This document shows positions 33,980 through 48,000 of a stretch of 64,000 nt of DNA, piece after piece (position 1 is the stretch's first letter; the number at the start of each line of letters is the position of its first letter). The DNA is from Rotaria macrura. Taxonomy: Eukaryota; Rotifera; Eurotatoria; Philodinida; Philodinidae. Under the pieces are notes generated by a model that saw only the letters and a list, made by a program, of their open reading frames with translations, did no database searches and was not told the DNA's origin. Where the stretch lies: positions 1-64,000 of the forward strand of contig OENT01000589.1 in assembly GCA_900239685.1 (NCBI GenBank), given 5' to 3'. The position numbers and the translations under genes were made by a program.

Positions 33980-36900
33980 AGCTTTAGGTATATTCTACAT
34001 ACTTGTCATGATTGAGAGAGAATGATGAAAAAACTAATGAAAGTATCTATCCGTATCTTTTAGTTTTTTTTACCAACAAAAGTCTTATGTAATTATCCAG
34101 CAGATGACTCTATCGGTTAGTTGTATGTACAGACTTATTTCAAAAGATAAACTAATTCTATTGGTTTTTCATATCTTCTACATATTCTTGATCCTTATTT
34201 AATTCGGAATAGAAACCATATTATCAAAGCCATCAGTGATTCCAACAGCAAAAGTCCACCATGATGACAAAGTGTCAAAGGTCCTTCCCATATTCACTTG
34301 ACACCCTATTTGACATATTGGCCATGAAAACAAAGTAGGAGTTGTAGTAATTTATGAAAAAACCACAAGTAAGGATACATTGAGACTATATGAAAAAAAT
34401 GCACTAAAGAAAGAGAACAATTATAACGAGATAAATTATTGAAGATTGTATCACATACCTACTATTTTTATCTGCTCAAGTCAGTACTCATAAGAATAAA
34501 AATATTTCCTGTAGTAATATGTATAAAATATTTAACATAATAGAAATCGAATCCACGCCTATACATCTTTAAAAATTCCTTATTTGCTGCCTTTTGGTTT
34601 TCATACGTAAAACAAAAAACTTGACCAAAAATAGATTGCTTAAAAAATGATGATAATAAATATCTTACACGCTTTGATGTTCCTCCTATTGTGCTGCTAT
34701 TGCTTGTTTTTCCTTCAAGAAAAGGAGATTCAAGAAAAATGCTGCTAAGAACAACAAATCAAATTTTTGTTGAACAAAATCAGCCATGGTTAGAGGATTA
34801 GCACGAATAAATGTGGGTAATAATTTAGTAAAGTGCATGTGTGTAACTTACTCTACTGATTTATAAGTTGGAAGGTTGTCTGTTTCATCGTTAGTAACAT
34901 AATGCCATATCTATATATGATACGACAAATTCTACGATTAAGCGCTTCCATTTGTTATTGATTGTTTTTATATCAGATAAACATTAGGTGAGTAACTAAA
35001 ATATATTGGTAGTATGAACAAATATAGTCATAGTATAATTGACGTGAGATTTCCTGAGATAACATAAGACCACTAGATAAACGTTTTAACACTCCAATAA
35101 TTTTATTAATCTTTTATTTGGTGTAATCGAGATAGAAAATTAAATGTGATCTGGCATCAACGATAACATCAACATAATTGAATTTAGAGACTTGTTTGAT
35201 GGTGTTATTTTTGCAGTGAATAAAACGAATCGTTGATGAAAGTTATCGATGAAAAAGAGTTCAATAGGTCTTATTGACGTTTAATTGTTGCTTCTAAGTA
35301 ATTGTATAAGAATAGAAGTCTTTTATTGCACCTGCGATTTGATGTAACAGATATGGATTAAATAATTTTGATGATCAAGTTGTCAATTGTGATAGTATAA
35401 TAGTCAAATCATCGTCAAACAGATATTTAGAGGGATAATATGATACTAAATTTAATATATCGTATTGAAAAACAATAAATAATATTGTCAATGTAGCCGG
35501 CTCGTGGATTTAAAGCACATTACAATGCACTATACTCCGATAGAAATCCAACGGATGCAATTCAACTATAATACAACCAAAATAATACAGTTTAATATAT
35601 TCAGAAATGTCATTCATTGCAATTGTATGACAACATTTCCATAACCCCTCCCTTAGATCTATACTTTTATCATTCAACCCCTATTTCCAATACTCATCCC
35701 TTTTAAGAATATCCAGACACTGATATTCTTAACGTAAATCCACACCTATAACCTTAAATGTATACTCTTAGCCTTATATGTACGACTTTATCCCTATTGC
35801 CTCACATCTGTATTCTTATTGGTATACTTAGAAAAAAACAAAGGTACCAATTTGAGCCAAGTATGGTTTCGTGTTGTTGACGGAGTTTTAAGAGTTTCCT
35901 TTTTAGAGCGATCGCTATTTTGAGGGAATTTTGGCGATTATTTACGAAAAAACACCAAACGAAACTATGAACATATAGTAAACCGTTGGTAGTTGTTGCG
36001 TTTGCAATATCCTGCTATATTATATGCATATGGTTGGTATAGCGTTATTGTTATTTCCTACTGTTACTGCTAATAATGATAATTGGTTGTCTACAATGGT
36101 TTTTATGGATCATGAAGCTACGCTTATGATTACTCTAAATCGATCATTGCAACTACTATTGTTTTCGTATGTAACTGAACCGTATAATATTCTACGTCAT
36201 GGTGAGCTCTTCATCTGAGTTACGAGCAAGGAACCAAAAATAAATTCGTTATCAGCATTTCAATAGAATTTTTATTGCCAATAAGCTATCCTATTCGAAA
36301 GCATAAACCTATAAAAACTAACATACAGTAAACTTCAGTTGCATCCTTCTTCAATTCATCAGACTATCATTCTGATTTACAATTCATCAGACTATCATTC
36401 TGATTTACAATTCATCAGACTATCATTCTGATTTACAATTCATCAAACTGATAAATTGGCTGTAGTCCAGAAAGTCATTTTAGATGATCTTTTGGATTGA
36501 ATTAGGAATCGATAAATTATTAGTCACTTAGGCATTGTTGCTGTGTGGACGCTATGTTGAATGATGCATTGAAAAATTACCTTGGAATTCCTTCCCACCA
36601 TAGAACCAGATTAATCGGATCAGATCCTATCATAATCGGATGGAAGCTTACTTTAAAAAATCAATAGAAAAGTGTGTCATAAAATTATCGTATCCGAATT
36701 TCGGAACCCGTTTACTATCCTACAATTTCTTATAAGTTGAATTTCTACAGGATTTTTGTGTGAATCTAATTTGAGTACTCACAACCTTTAATGCATATGA
36801 ATTCATCCGATCGATTGCTATGACTATTCTGTGAATCGAGCGAAAGAAAATTTTCACAAGCTACTATATCGTTTCATTCGTGAAGTCTGGAAATAGGTCA

Positions 36901-39900
36901 TGTGATCTGCCTGACAGACCATCCCGATGCTACCACTTCAGCGGATTGATTGAATTTTAAGATAGGGGACCGCCAAAGATAGTACAAATTCCTTTTATAT
37001 CGTTAATTAACAACTGTCACTCTGTAAAAAAACTTAAAGCCTTTGAAATTAGCGAAAACAGTAGAAACGAATGTACACCTCTGATCATGACGATTTTCCT
37101 CTTGCTATTCGCCTAAAATCATTCATATCCCTTATAATCATACTAACAGAACCACTCCGACTATTGGTCGTGAATTTCATGAACAGAAATTACCAACAGC
37201 TACTTTACATTGGGAATTCTTAATCCCAATATATGGCACTCTGAATCTTATTTCGTAATAACAGTACTTAGAAAGCAATCGCTTAAACTACTGTTCCAAA
37301 AATCCAAACCGAAACAAAAGTTTTACGTACATCCTTCGAACCTGTTCACACTAGGATCAGAAAGCAATTCAGCCGGTACTATTTTCCAAGAATTCAATAA
37401 AATTTCAGTTTCACCCGGTCTAAGAAACTTCTAGAAACTCACGAAATTTTCGATCATTTGCGTGTATTTTACTAAGAACAACCTGTAATAAATCTTCAAC
37501 CCCGCAATGTCGCCGATACCACGGACGATCATCAGGAACATTTCAACGAATGCTCGTGCAGAAAAAAATGTTTCACCGATCATCCTGAAAATCAAACTGT
37601 AGCGAATAACTTTTATTATTAAAAATCCCTCATTTCGCAATTCCCACATTATCTGTTGATGATCTTGCCACCTATAACGTTTTACCTAGAATAATTTCGA
37701 TCTATCAAAACCTATATCCATGATAACAATCAACTCAGATCTTCACCACAATTTACTCCTCGTTTATGCTAATTTTCATTAGAACTAACAGTTTATTTTT
37801 AAGAGACTTCTTTTTTCGGTTACTATTTCTGCTCTTGTTCTAGACATGAAATTGTGAGTACTATAACTATATTTCCAAATTTCGGTTTGGTGTTCCTTAT
37901 GTAAACTCATGGTTGTGATTGACAATCCGTAATACCATGAATTTGAAAAATATGTCTTTTGGATTATTTAGAGAAACATCAGACAAATTCTGCAAAGAAT
38001 ATTATTATCCGTTTGAGTAATTGTGGTTTTGAATAACTAGTCAATGAAAAGAGCCTGGTAGTTTGATGGCCTCTTTGATTTGAGTAAATATAGAGATTGG
38101 GTATTCATAGATGAAGTGAGCAGCGATTGAAAATGTACGGCTTGCCAGTGCGCAAAGTTTCGCCAGGAAAGGTGATTTCGAAAAATGCGCTTTTACACTG
38201 TACTCTCTCCATGTATGACGGCCAATATATTGTGTATTCTCCATTTTACTTACGAGCTAAGTGACAACCGGTTTAGATGCTTTCCAACTGAAGAACGCAA
38301 CCAAATACAACTGCATGATAATTTTAGATAAGTTAAAATTGGTAAATGAATACGATACATTCTAGATCTGAACACATTTCAGTCTTTGCATCGATATATA
38401 CTGCTGAAAATCATGTCACCAAAACTTGATGTGCTTGTGCATCGAAACGCAGAACCATTTTGTTCTTCAAAATAATCAAGCGCGTCTAAAGTCATTGAAC
38501 AGAACCTCTCTTTCTAAGGTGCACCTGCGCGTATTTTAATTTCTAATAAATTTGGTCATTTTATGAGATGATTATCAAAATATTTACGGCATTATCAATA
38601 GCCTTGATGGTTTCGTCTGAGCTAAAAAATATCGTATTGTGAACTGATCTACTCATCATGAGGCGTAGCTATATAAGATTAGTTGAGTATAAGTTCATCG
38701 TCTATGTACAAATTTTTCTTGCAGCATGATGACTTGCTTTATAAATTCTCTATGGAATAATGATCTCAATAGTAATTCTTTACAAATAAATTTTCTTAAA
38801 AATCTGGGTATTATCTCTCGAACAGCATTGATTTATACTTTTCCAATAAAATAATTTTTCGAATTGAAAGCATTCGTGTTTAAATGAATGATAACTGTTT
38901 GCTAATCGATTCGCAAGAACAATGGGATAAAATCCCTCGTAAATGTGTTTAAAAATCATGTAAAAATAAAAATAGCAATTTCCCTATGTTCTGCTTATAG
39001 TCAAAAATTGTAGTAATTAATTGACCTATTCATCCTAAACTGCAATCTGTGCACGTCATTTGATCTAAAAATATGCTTAGGATTGTTTGAGGAAGTAAGA
39101 ACGTATGAACTGTCTCCTATTAATTCTCGTAGTTAAGCGACATTGAGATCTAATATCATAGAAATAAAGTTATTTTGATTGACTTAAAGAACATCTTTAT
39201 CAATTGTCCTTCTTTGTTGTTCCATAAGTTGCGTGTAGAATGCTCCTTCCAACTCTTCGATTCGAACCTTCAACTCCTGATGGTGATTAACCGCATTCCA
39301 ATTATTTTTCCACGTTCATCAGTAAATTCGAAAATATTTCCTGCACTAAAGTGCCAAAAATCCGTCGTATCGAAAGCGCCCTGAAATCGGCCAGAATCTG
39401 ATCAGGAAACTTCAGGAAAATCACCTAAAACTCACCGGAGTAGACCCAAATTTCACCAAAATCAATTGAAACAAGAAAAATACCTCTGGGATGATTCTTG
39501 AACTTCAAGTACTCTTTCTCAAATCATTGATTTTTAAATCAGTTTCACCACAGGTCAAAATGAGTCAATCACTGCCGGCAGTAAAAAACTATCAATAAGT
39601 GGGGGGAAACTTTAAGTCGTCTTCCAAAATCTAGAATCATCCGCCTGGAATATGGCATATAGCAGAAACGGATCACTTCTTATTGTAAGTCTAGTCACAT
39701 CGACCTTATCTCAAGAAAAAATTTCAATCACATTCTAATAAATTCAAGCTCATAAAGAAAGTCTACACATGAGTGTGCGGAAGTGAATTGAGATTTAGTT
39801 ACTTATTACTAACATACTATCGGTTCTAGTTTTTTTGTAGTTGTTTGATGGGAATGAGAAGAATAACTTCGTATCAATAAATCTCTTGTTCAAATTCATA

Positions 39901-40326
39901 GATACTATAGTGTGAGCCTGTATTTGTACAGTGTTAGGAAATAATTTCGAAATAAACTTAATGGATTGACTCACAGCCAGACAATACTTGGGCAACTCCG
40001 TTAATGTTGAAACTATGAGTTTGATTACCGTTTTTTTTTTCTAAAGCTGATTGTACAATTCGATATTAGCTGCGTGTTTCTACGATACATCGGAGTGGCG
40101 ATGAAGCCATTTAAGTTCCTGCAGCTCAGTCTCACTTGATTTTTGACTGAATATTATTACTTTTTATTCTTAGGATTTGTTATTTTACGCATCTAACACA
40201 TCCAGAAATATATGCTCAGTTATTTGTGATGCTTCTTTCTTTTTTCTATTTTATAGGAATAAAAAGATAACAAAAATATCGGCAGACGACCATTGATGTA
40301 CTGAGTGCACAACCAATAGGAAAAAG
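33980..40326. other. Gene-free AT-rich stretch
   Basis: More than 6 kb in which I recognise no gene. It contains a 28-bp tandem repeat (36352-36450), a stretch rich in short C-runs at 35640-35830, and scattered open frames under 75 codons (36024, 37210, 38041, 39175 and 39795) with no family resemblance. The codon-like region at 37130-37650 may be an old decayed exon, but I cannot name it. Confidence 0.4.
36352..36450 (+). repeat. 28-bp tandem repeat, 3.5 copies
   Basis: The unit CAATTCATCAGACTATCATT plus CTGATTTA is repeated at 36352-36379, 36380-36407 and 36408-36435, followed by a partial fourth copy with one change. The copies are identical, so the expansion is recent. There are no spacers, so it is not a CRISPR-like array. 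Confidence 0.9.
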
Positions 40327-40440
40327 ATGTTTCATCAATTCTGTGGGCTGATACCACATGATATGATGGCATCAGTGATCATAGCTAATGCAGAGCGATC
40401 TTTCTCGGTGATGAACCGAGTAAACACTTGCTTACTATGA
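40327..40440 (+). pseudogene. hAT transposase C-terminal (dimerisation) domain scrap
   Basis: A 37-codon frame ends with IANAERSFSVMNRVNTCLL and a stop. The words NAERSFSVMNRVNT correspond to the conserved C-terminal hAT dimerisation motif (ERxFSxxxRIKT type). Nothing upstream in the same frame extends into the catalytic DDE region, so only the end of the transposase gene survives. It is a plain DNA-transposon remnant. Terminal repeats were not found around it. Confidence 0.55.
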
Positions 40441-41546
40441 AATAAACTCGTTTAAACAGTGTTTTCGACACGTAGTTATGTACAAAGAAATTGCGAAGTC
40501 TTTGTTTACATTTTGCATCAAAGCACTATCAAAGAAAACTATATTATGGTATTTTCTAATCAATTTAATTTTCTGTTGACCGTTTTGATTTTTACTGAAG
40601 TTCAATAAAAACATGATATATATAGCTTGCTTGATGCTTTGAAAAAATTCGACATCAGAAAAAAATATTACGAGGCTCATCTAACTTGATGGTTTTCTGT
40701 CGCCTCTGATTCATCGCACATTTTCAGATGTGTCTCTCTTATATTGGCCTATACAGTGAATGTGGTCTGTTAGACATTTTTGATTCTGCAAAATTTCAGA
40801 ACGATGCAGTTATTAATGAAAAAACAGAGGTAGAATTTTAAAACAGATTAATCAGAAATAAAATCGAAATATGATCATAGCTGTATGACCTGGTGCGAAT
40901 AAGCTGTACCAATAGAGTTCGAAAGAACTCGCTCAGTTTTTCTGTACTATAAAATGTGATGATTCAATTTAATGAGTTAAGGTTGTATTAGTTGACTTGA
41001 ATGTAGAGTGCAGGTGTTCAATAAGACTAAGGATCAAAAACATTCAGAAACTAAGACACGCACCCACAGTGATCTACAATAAGGAGCTCCTGTTTGAAAC
41101 CAATGTATGGAACGACGATGTTTATTCTAATGGTGGAAAAAAACGAATGAAAGCACTGAGTGTAATGATATCTATCAATAGTTGTTGGGCTTGTTATTTC
41201 CAAAAATATTCTAGCTCAAACACACCTCCGGTATAATTTGATATGAGTTTATGAAGAATCTTATGCTACATGTCATCGTCCTTTCCGTGCAATGATCAGC
41301 TATTTAATTGCGTTGGTAACGAAAATAGAACTCTGTTAAAAATTGTCACATCGAATTTGATACTAGAATAAATTATCTCTATGTAATGATATTTAAAAAG
41401 TGAAACATTTATGAAATTTTCTAAATAAAATCAATTTTACTGGCATATGCACTGTTCTACTTTAATAATTTTGCAGCTATTAAAATTGTAATAATCGAAA
41501 GTTCTTCTAATATGTTGTAGACCCTTTTTTACATGTGTTTATAGAT

Positions 41547-44500
41547 CTAATTTGTTTGAAACGATGAATACAGTTCTGCACTGCTCAAAACCGTGCCAAC
41601 TAAAGTTCCACCAGTAACTAAAATCTTTCCATTTGTTAATATAGATGCTGTGTGTTCACCTCGTGCATCATTCATGCTACCAACGGTTGTCCATATTTCT
41701 CTTAATGGGTCATATGTTTCAGCAGTATTAATAGCATTGGTATCAAATCCACCGATGACTAACACTTTTCCATTGGCTAATATGGTTGCTGTGTGTTTCC
41801 AACGCATGTGATTCATACTAGCAGTTGATGTCCACATTCCTGTCAATGGGTCGTACAACTCAGCAGTATTTAGTGCCATATTGTCGAATCCACCAGTAAC
41901 TAACACTTTTCCATTAAGCAATACAGATGCTGCATGTTCGTGTCGCGCATGCGTCATGCTATCAGTTGTTGTCCATGCTTCTGTTAAAGGATCATACAAT
42001 TCAACATTGTTTAGAGCATCATTAGCAATACGTCCACCGGTGACTAATACTTTTCCATCCCTTAAAACGGATGATGTGTGTTGGCTTCGTGTTGTGTTCA
42101 TGCTGCCAGTGGTTGTCCAAGTCTCTGTTGATGGATCGTATAGTTCAGCGCTATTCAACCAACTGCCACCACCATAACCACCAGTAACTAACACTTTTCG
42201 ATTCGTTAATGTGGATGCGATGTGTTCAACTCGTTCAATATTCATGGAAGCAGTAATCGTCCAATTTCCTGTTGATTGATCATATAACTCGGTACTATTT
42301 TGAAAACCACGAAAACCAAGACCACCGGTCACTAGTACCTTTCCATTCGCTAGTACAGACATTGTATGCTCACCTCGTGCATCATTCATACTGTTAATAG
42401 TTGTCCATGTTTCTGTTGATGGATCATACAGTTCAGCATTGTTAATTGATCCATTGTTAAATCCACCAGCAACTAGTATTTTTCCATTCATTAATACGCC
42501 TGCTGTATGGTCCCGTCGCGCACGATGCATGCTACCAGTCTTAGACCATACTAGATAAAAAGTAATTGAATATTTTATTTTTATACAATTTGTTTTCCTG
42601 AATGATCAAGATTGTCTACTGATATTTTGAATACCTTCAGTTTTTGCACAACGAAAATCGTTTAATATTTATAATAGAAGGTTTTCAGAGGTTCTTAGAT
42701 TCTACATAAGTGTTTAATTTATTGGAAGAAGTCGTTCGTGAAATAGTAGAGTAGTAGGGTTCTTACTTTGGATAAAGAATAATATGAATAGATATAAGAT
42801 TAATTAAATTACTATTTTCTACTTATAGTTAAATGTGGTACCTTGGGTTTATAAGCGATCTTTTTTACAGATTCATTCTGTTTTACTTTTGCAAATACGT
42901 TGATGGTAGGATAAAACTGTAATTGATAACGAACAGACTATAATAAGACAGAAAAATATTAAAGTTTGAAGCATTCCTTCGATTAAGCACTACTATAATA
43001 TTAGAAGTAAAGATAAGTGACTTTAATTACTTCAAAGTTCATTGCGATGACTAAACTGATGAAAAACTACTGAAAACCAACCAGCATTCTATAAAGTCTC
43101 TGAGAAATTTCGATCGATCGTTTTTACTATCCTTTCATTGAAAATAATTGTTATTCATTTTTCTTGATCCAACGAATGTGATTGATTTTCTATAGTTTTT
43201 TATTATGTCTTAAAATCTCAGACATCACTTGATATTGCGCAAAAGTATTTGGAATCCTAGGAAACAGAAATTTCATCACAAACCATGAATTATGTTTGTT
43301 GTCATTCTCATCCACTAGATGTAGTATTGCTACTACTTCTTTCTTTAAACTTATCTATCCACGAAACAATCACTCAGCTGTTCGCCGTTTCTTGGATTGA
43401 GCCTTTTTTCATAATCAAGAGCAGTATCAGCGTCCTAATGACTGATCAAATATTTAAACAATCATTGAAAGCTGAGTCATCCAATTTATCTTTTCACATG
43501 TTAATCTGTTTGCTAACGTGAGATAGATAGTAAAATCAAACAGATTCGAAGAATGAATTTCGTTGTGTAGACATCTACCATATGAAGTAAACTTTGATGA
43601 AGACGATAAGCAGTCAGCATAAAAATTATGATTACTGATATCACGTTGTCCAGAAAGTTCGTGCAACAACCCTCCTACTACAAACTTGAAATGTGTGGCT
43701 TCCAGCATCGTGTAGAGCATTCGTTTTTAGGATGGTACACCGATTTAGAGCTAATTCCTTCATTGTCTTCTGGCGAAAAGAAAAGAATTTTCACGACCAG
43801 GTGTGCTTATATTTTAGTTATAATGGTGGTGGCTGCGACTTAGTATTCCTGTATCTCATCAACCAGGAGAGTTCTGAAGATAAGAAGTTTAGGTTAGTTA
43901 CAATTTCATATGGGCTAAAATCTATGATGGAGAGAGGAGAAAAATATTCGTTCAAAGTCCTCGAATTTTTCAGATGGTCTCTGTGAATGGCTTCACATAG
44001 AATCAGACAATTTTGAAATTCAAAGACTACTAAAAGAAAGAGCAGCCAAAACTCACTCTGCCATCGAGTTTTCAGAGTGATCGAGAGGGATTTTGAAGAG
44101 ATATACAAAGATTTCAAAGAAAAATACGCATTTTAATTGTGAGGTTTTCACGGCTTCTCAATGCCTCACATCCAAATAGTCACTTTTTTCATCTAAGCTC
44201 ACTCCAAATGCTAACCCAAATAGTGCATCTTGTTGCCCTTGATGAACTCTACAAAACTATGCAGCGTTATTTCTGCAATAGATTTCTCGTTTTGCAGTGG
44301 ATTCGAAGTATGATCGAAATACACTATCTGAAATATGAGCAGACCTGGCAGTGAAAACTTGTTGCTTTTCTCAAGACGGCAATGAAGCAATTAAGTCAAA
44401 AGCGGTGTACCATCCTAAAAATAAACTCTCCACACGATGGTGGAAGCCACACATTTCAAGCTTGTAGTAGAAGGGTTGTTGCACGAACTTTCTGGACAAC

Positions 44501-45045
44501 GTGATATCGTTACAGCAAAATCTTTCGTGAGATAAAGAGAATCGCTACATGTAGAGCAACAGTATGTTTATCGAATTGTAAAGTAGCATTTATGGATATC
44601 AAGGAAATTTACTGTGAAGCTCACCTGACTGCTCAGTAGTAGTCTTAGTTATTGTTGACGTTGATGATGTTGTTGTCGTTGTCGTTATTCGTATTGTGGT
44701 TGTTATTGGAAATATTGGTGTGGTAGTAGTTACTGGGTGTTTCCTTGCAAGAATAGCGAATTTTAGAACCAGAGTGAGGGTAATTGCAACTACTATTACA
44801 GCGACCAACAATATACACATAATCTTCAGTCGAGGGCGCTGCCACCATTTTAGTGGTTCGACATTTTTAGCGAGATTGTCACCGTACAATCGGTTGTAAT
44901 ACATAATTAGTATGTATTTCAAGCGCCTAAAATAAAAACTGACCGATTTACTATTTGAAGCAACTTTATATTCGTCTAGCACATTCTCAATAGCACGGAA
45001 GCATAAGAACACTATTGAGAGTGCAAACGGTTTGATTCTACCCAT
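41547..45045 (-). CDS. Transmembrane kelch-repeat protein, two exons with a 2.07-kb intron
   Basis: Exon 1 (45045-44625) and exon 2 (42550-41547) join in frame across a GT...AG intron (44624-42551), giving about 474 residues. Exon 1 encodes a cytosolic part with a basic RLKYILIMYYNRLYG segment and WWQRPRLK, a single membrane helix (CILLVAVIVVAITLTLVLKF), then a Thr/Ser/Ile stalk. Exon 2 encodes seven kelch blades, each with the pattern HTASVLANGKVLVTGG, then AELYDPSTETWTT and SM...AR. This should form one beta-propeller outside the cell if the helix is a type II anchor. The blades are much more alike than in most animal kelch proteins and lack BTB or BACK domains, so it is not a cullin adaptor. 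Ligand unknown. The intron contains a mariner-like element. The extreme N-terminus is uncertain: the segment SVSFYF near residue 34 overlaps a short GT...AG-like stretch, but at 17 bp that would be too small an intron. Confidence 0.8.
43641..44504. mobile_element. Mariner-like element with about 108-bp inverted repeats, TA duplication
   Basis: The ends read TCACGTTGTCCAGAAAGTTC on both strands (43641 inward and 44504 inward), and the repeats continue for about 108 bp to GGATGGTACACCG with few differences. TA flanks both sides (43639-43640 and 44505-44506), the Tc1/mariner target duplication. The GAAAGTTCGTGC word is typical of mariner-type termini. The 864-bp interior has open frames below 100 codons and no DDE/D motif that I can see, so it is non-autonomous or decayed. 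It lies inside the kelch gene's large intron. Confidence 0.8.
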
Positions 45046-48000
45046 ATCTTGATAGAATAAATGTTAGATATGAGCATGATGTCGCAAACCTGTTTCGTAT
45101 TTCGAAGTTATCTCAAGGTGAATAGCTTTATCTTAAAGCGTTGTTTTATCATTCAATATGAATCACAAGTCAAAATATATTGCCTTGTTTATAGTGCATT
45201 GTAAATATCTCACTGAGTGACAACTACATACAGGCTGTTCTTTAAACATTAAATATTAAACAAATAACCCAACTTAAACGTCTCTAATACTCTAGTGAGC
45301 ATACATGATTATGCTAAGCAAATGATAGCAAACTATAACATGGATGTGAAGCTTAGATATGTAGAATATGAATGAAAATTCTTGTATAATTCTGTCGACA
45401 TTTCGGTACTTTCTTCTTGTCTGGTTGATATTACAAGTACACCAATGGAATATTCTTGCCTCGCACTCGATGCTGAAATCAAATGGCTTTTTTCATAACG
45501 CATCTTTTTGATTTACCACGAATCAAAGAAATTCAATGTATACATTTTAGATTTAATAAGAACGATCGAAGAAGGTCCAGTAGCATAGATGTCATCAAAA
45601 TTAAAGCAAGATCCTCAACGTCAACATATTAATGTACATCATAACAGTAACACTAAGAATTAATGTTCTACATACTATGGATTTGAATAATAGAATAGAG
45701 CATAACATGTCGAAACCAAGTTAAACTGAAACAGTTCATGACTTGATATGTGCATTTTGCATAGAACCACAGCATGACAAGCACTTGAGGCTGTGGGTGT
45801 GAATTACAAGTATTATCATCGACATCTACTCAAGTGGACCACAGTACTCACATCCACGCCTTAACTTAATCCTAGTCACAAAGTATCTCTCAGCATGAAC
45901 TGCAAGCATTACAGATAGAATATCAATGACAATGAGTGAAGATGAAGTTTCAAGTGTGTGTTTCCTTGCTTGATTTTTTGAATTTATATGCATTAAAACA
46001 GCCCACATCGACGTCGTCGCATAACATCAAATAGTTTCTTTGACATCATCATCGTTTTTATTTAGTATCGAGCGACTAAAAAATAGATGAAAGCCTTATG
46101 TTTTGATTGAATTCAGCTTGTAAGTGTGCATAATGGCAATGTGTTGTATTTTCTTTTTGTATTGACTGAGATCTAATGAATGCGTCGGTATCTTAAGCAG
46201 GCAGCTACAGTGATTATGGAGAGTATTTATATCGAAACATCAATCAAACCAGTACGAAAACATTATTTCTGTATTTGTTATGATACCTCATAAACAGTTC
46301 CGAATGATCGCACATAGGTAAAATAGGGTGACGAAATATTCTTCTTAAATAAAGACCATTTTCTGCGAATTAAGTGTAAGAATTAACATTGTATATCATT
46401 ATAACTACAAACTTAATAATCGTCATCGAAAGCAGCTTAGAATTTTGAAAACTTAAATGACCTGTACATAACGAACACAACCCAACCTGATAACCCCACT
46501 CGGCATCGAATCAGCAGTTGCAGAATTCTGTACACTTACGCATTTTTTAAGGAGGCAGTCATCTATTGCATTTATATTCTGCTTAAAATTCTATGTGACA
46601 CTTAGTAGATTTATTCAACATTTGTCTCCTTCTTACCCATCGAAATTCTGCTTCGCTTCCTGCCGGTTATTTTAAATTGTAGGGCAGATTTCCTTCGCTT
46701 TCTGATTTGTTTGAGTTCTAGCTTGTCTACTCGAAATCAGACTTCTTTTAGCAATGATAGAATTCTTCACTCATAAGTAAAGCATGTTGTGAACTGATAC
46801 ATGATTGTTGCTTTTTGGACAAGTACACATAATTCTGAATTCTGTAGGCCCTCCATCGAAACATAACTATGAATTGAATTTTTCGACAACCGTTGACTCT
46901 AAGAAGTACAGCAAAGATTACCGCAAGAAATCAGAACGAAAACAATTTGATACATTCATCTTCTGAGTCAATTCATATGGAAAAAGTATTGAACAAATTC
47001 AATGATGTTAAAATATTTTTTTTCTTCTTTCAATATAAAAATACAGTTTAAAATTTAGTGGATAGCGTATTTTTTTCTGTTGATGACCTGTATGTTTTCT
47101 TGAATTTCGAGCAAATGAAGAAGAACGATTATACATTCACATTAACAGGATAAACGGTTGTCGCCGATACAGAAGCCATGGAATTGTAAACAAGAAACCA
47201 AGAAAAGTCAAAATTCAGTCACGAATAGCATCCTTAAATGCGAATCTCCCAATTGTTATTATTGATCCGAAGTGTATTGTTCCTAACCAAGTGCCAATCA
47301 ATGCTAGGATAAAAACAGAAAAAAATTGAATTCTGATTGGAATAAACCCATATAATATTACAAAGTGAATTGTCAATAGAGTGAAAGATTAGCGAATAGG
47401 CTATGCCGTTCTTTTCTAAAGGATTCAGTAAAATTCATTGAACTACTAAAGAAAAAATCGAGGCAGATTTTATTGTCTAAAGTGTTTCAATGAGAAAGCA
47501 AGCATCAAGACATAAACAAAGCACTAGTCTTAACATATACAATTGAGACACTAAGTGACAAATAAGCAGTTCACACACAGTAACTTTAATTAACCTTTAT
47601 CTTATTCTGATTTTCTTTTCTCGTTGAAATTAAAATAGCATCGAGTTGTTCTTTGAACGAAAGTTGAAAAAAAATGTTTTTTCCACATACTAAGTCAAAC
47701 TAAGGTAAACGATCGAGCAATTATCCAATACTTTTAGAATAGACCTGGCAATATGTTACTTAATCCTTTTTAGCCATCTGACTACCCTCTACACTCTTTT
47801 CAATGATCACATGACGTACATTACAAACAATCTACTTTTATTATATAATGTTTACAATATTTTCGAAATACTCAGTTCTCTTTTGCAAATATAGAATTAC
47901 ACAATAAATTTCACACACATTTTTCTCATAGTAGTATTACTTTCGCAATTGATTAATCGAAGCGGAAAACCAACAAGCAGATAAATAAATAAAAATCGCA

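Noticed and set aside
36352-36450. Possible CRISPR-like array
   Set aside because: The units are directly adjacent, without spacers; it is a simple tandem repeat in a eukaryotic genome.
44920-44945. A 17-bp GT...AG intron in the first kelch exon
   Set aside because: Too short for splicing and the frame stays open through it.
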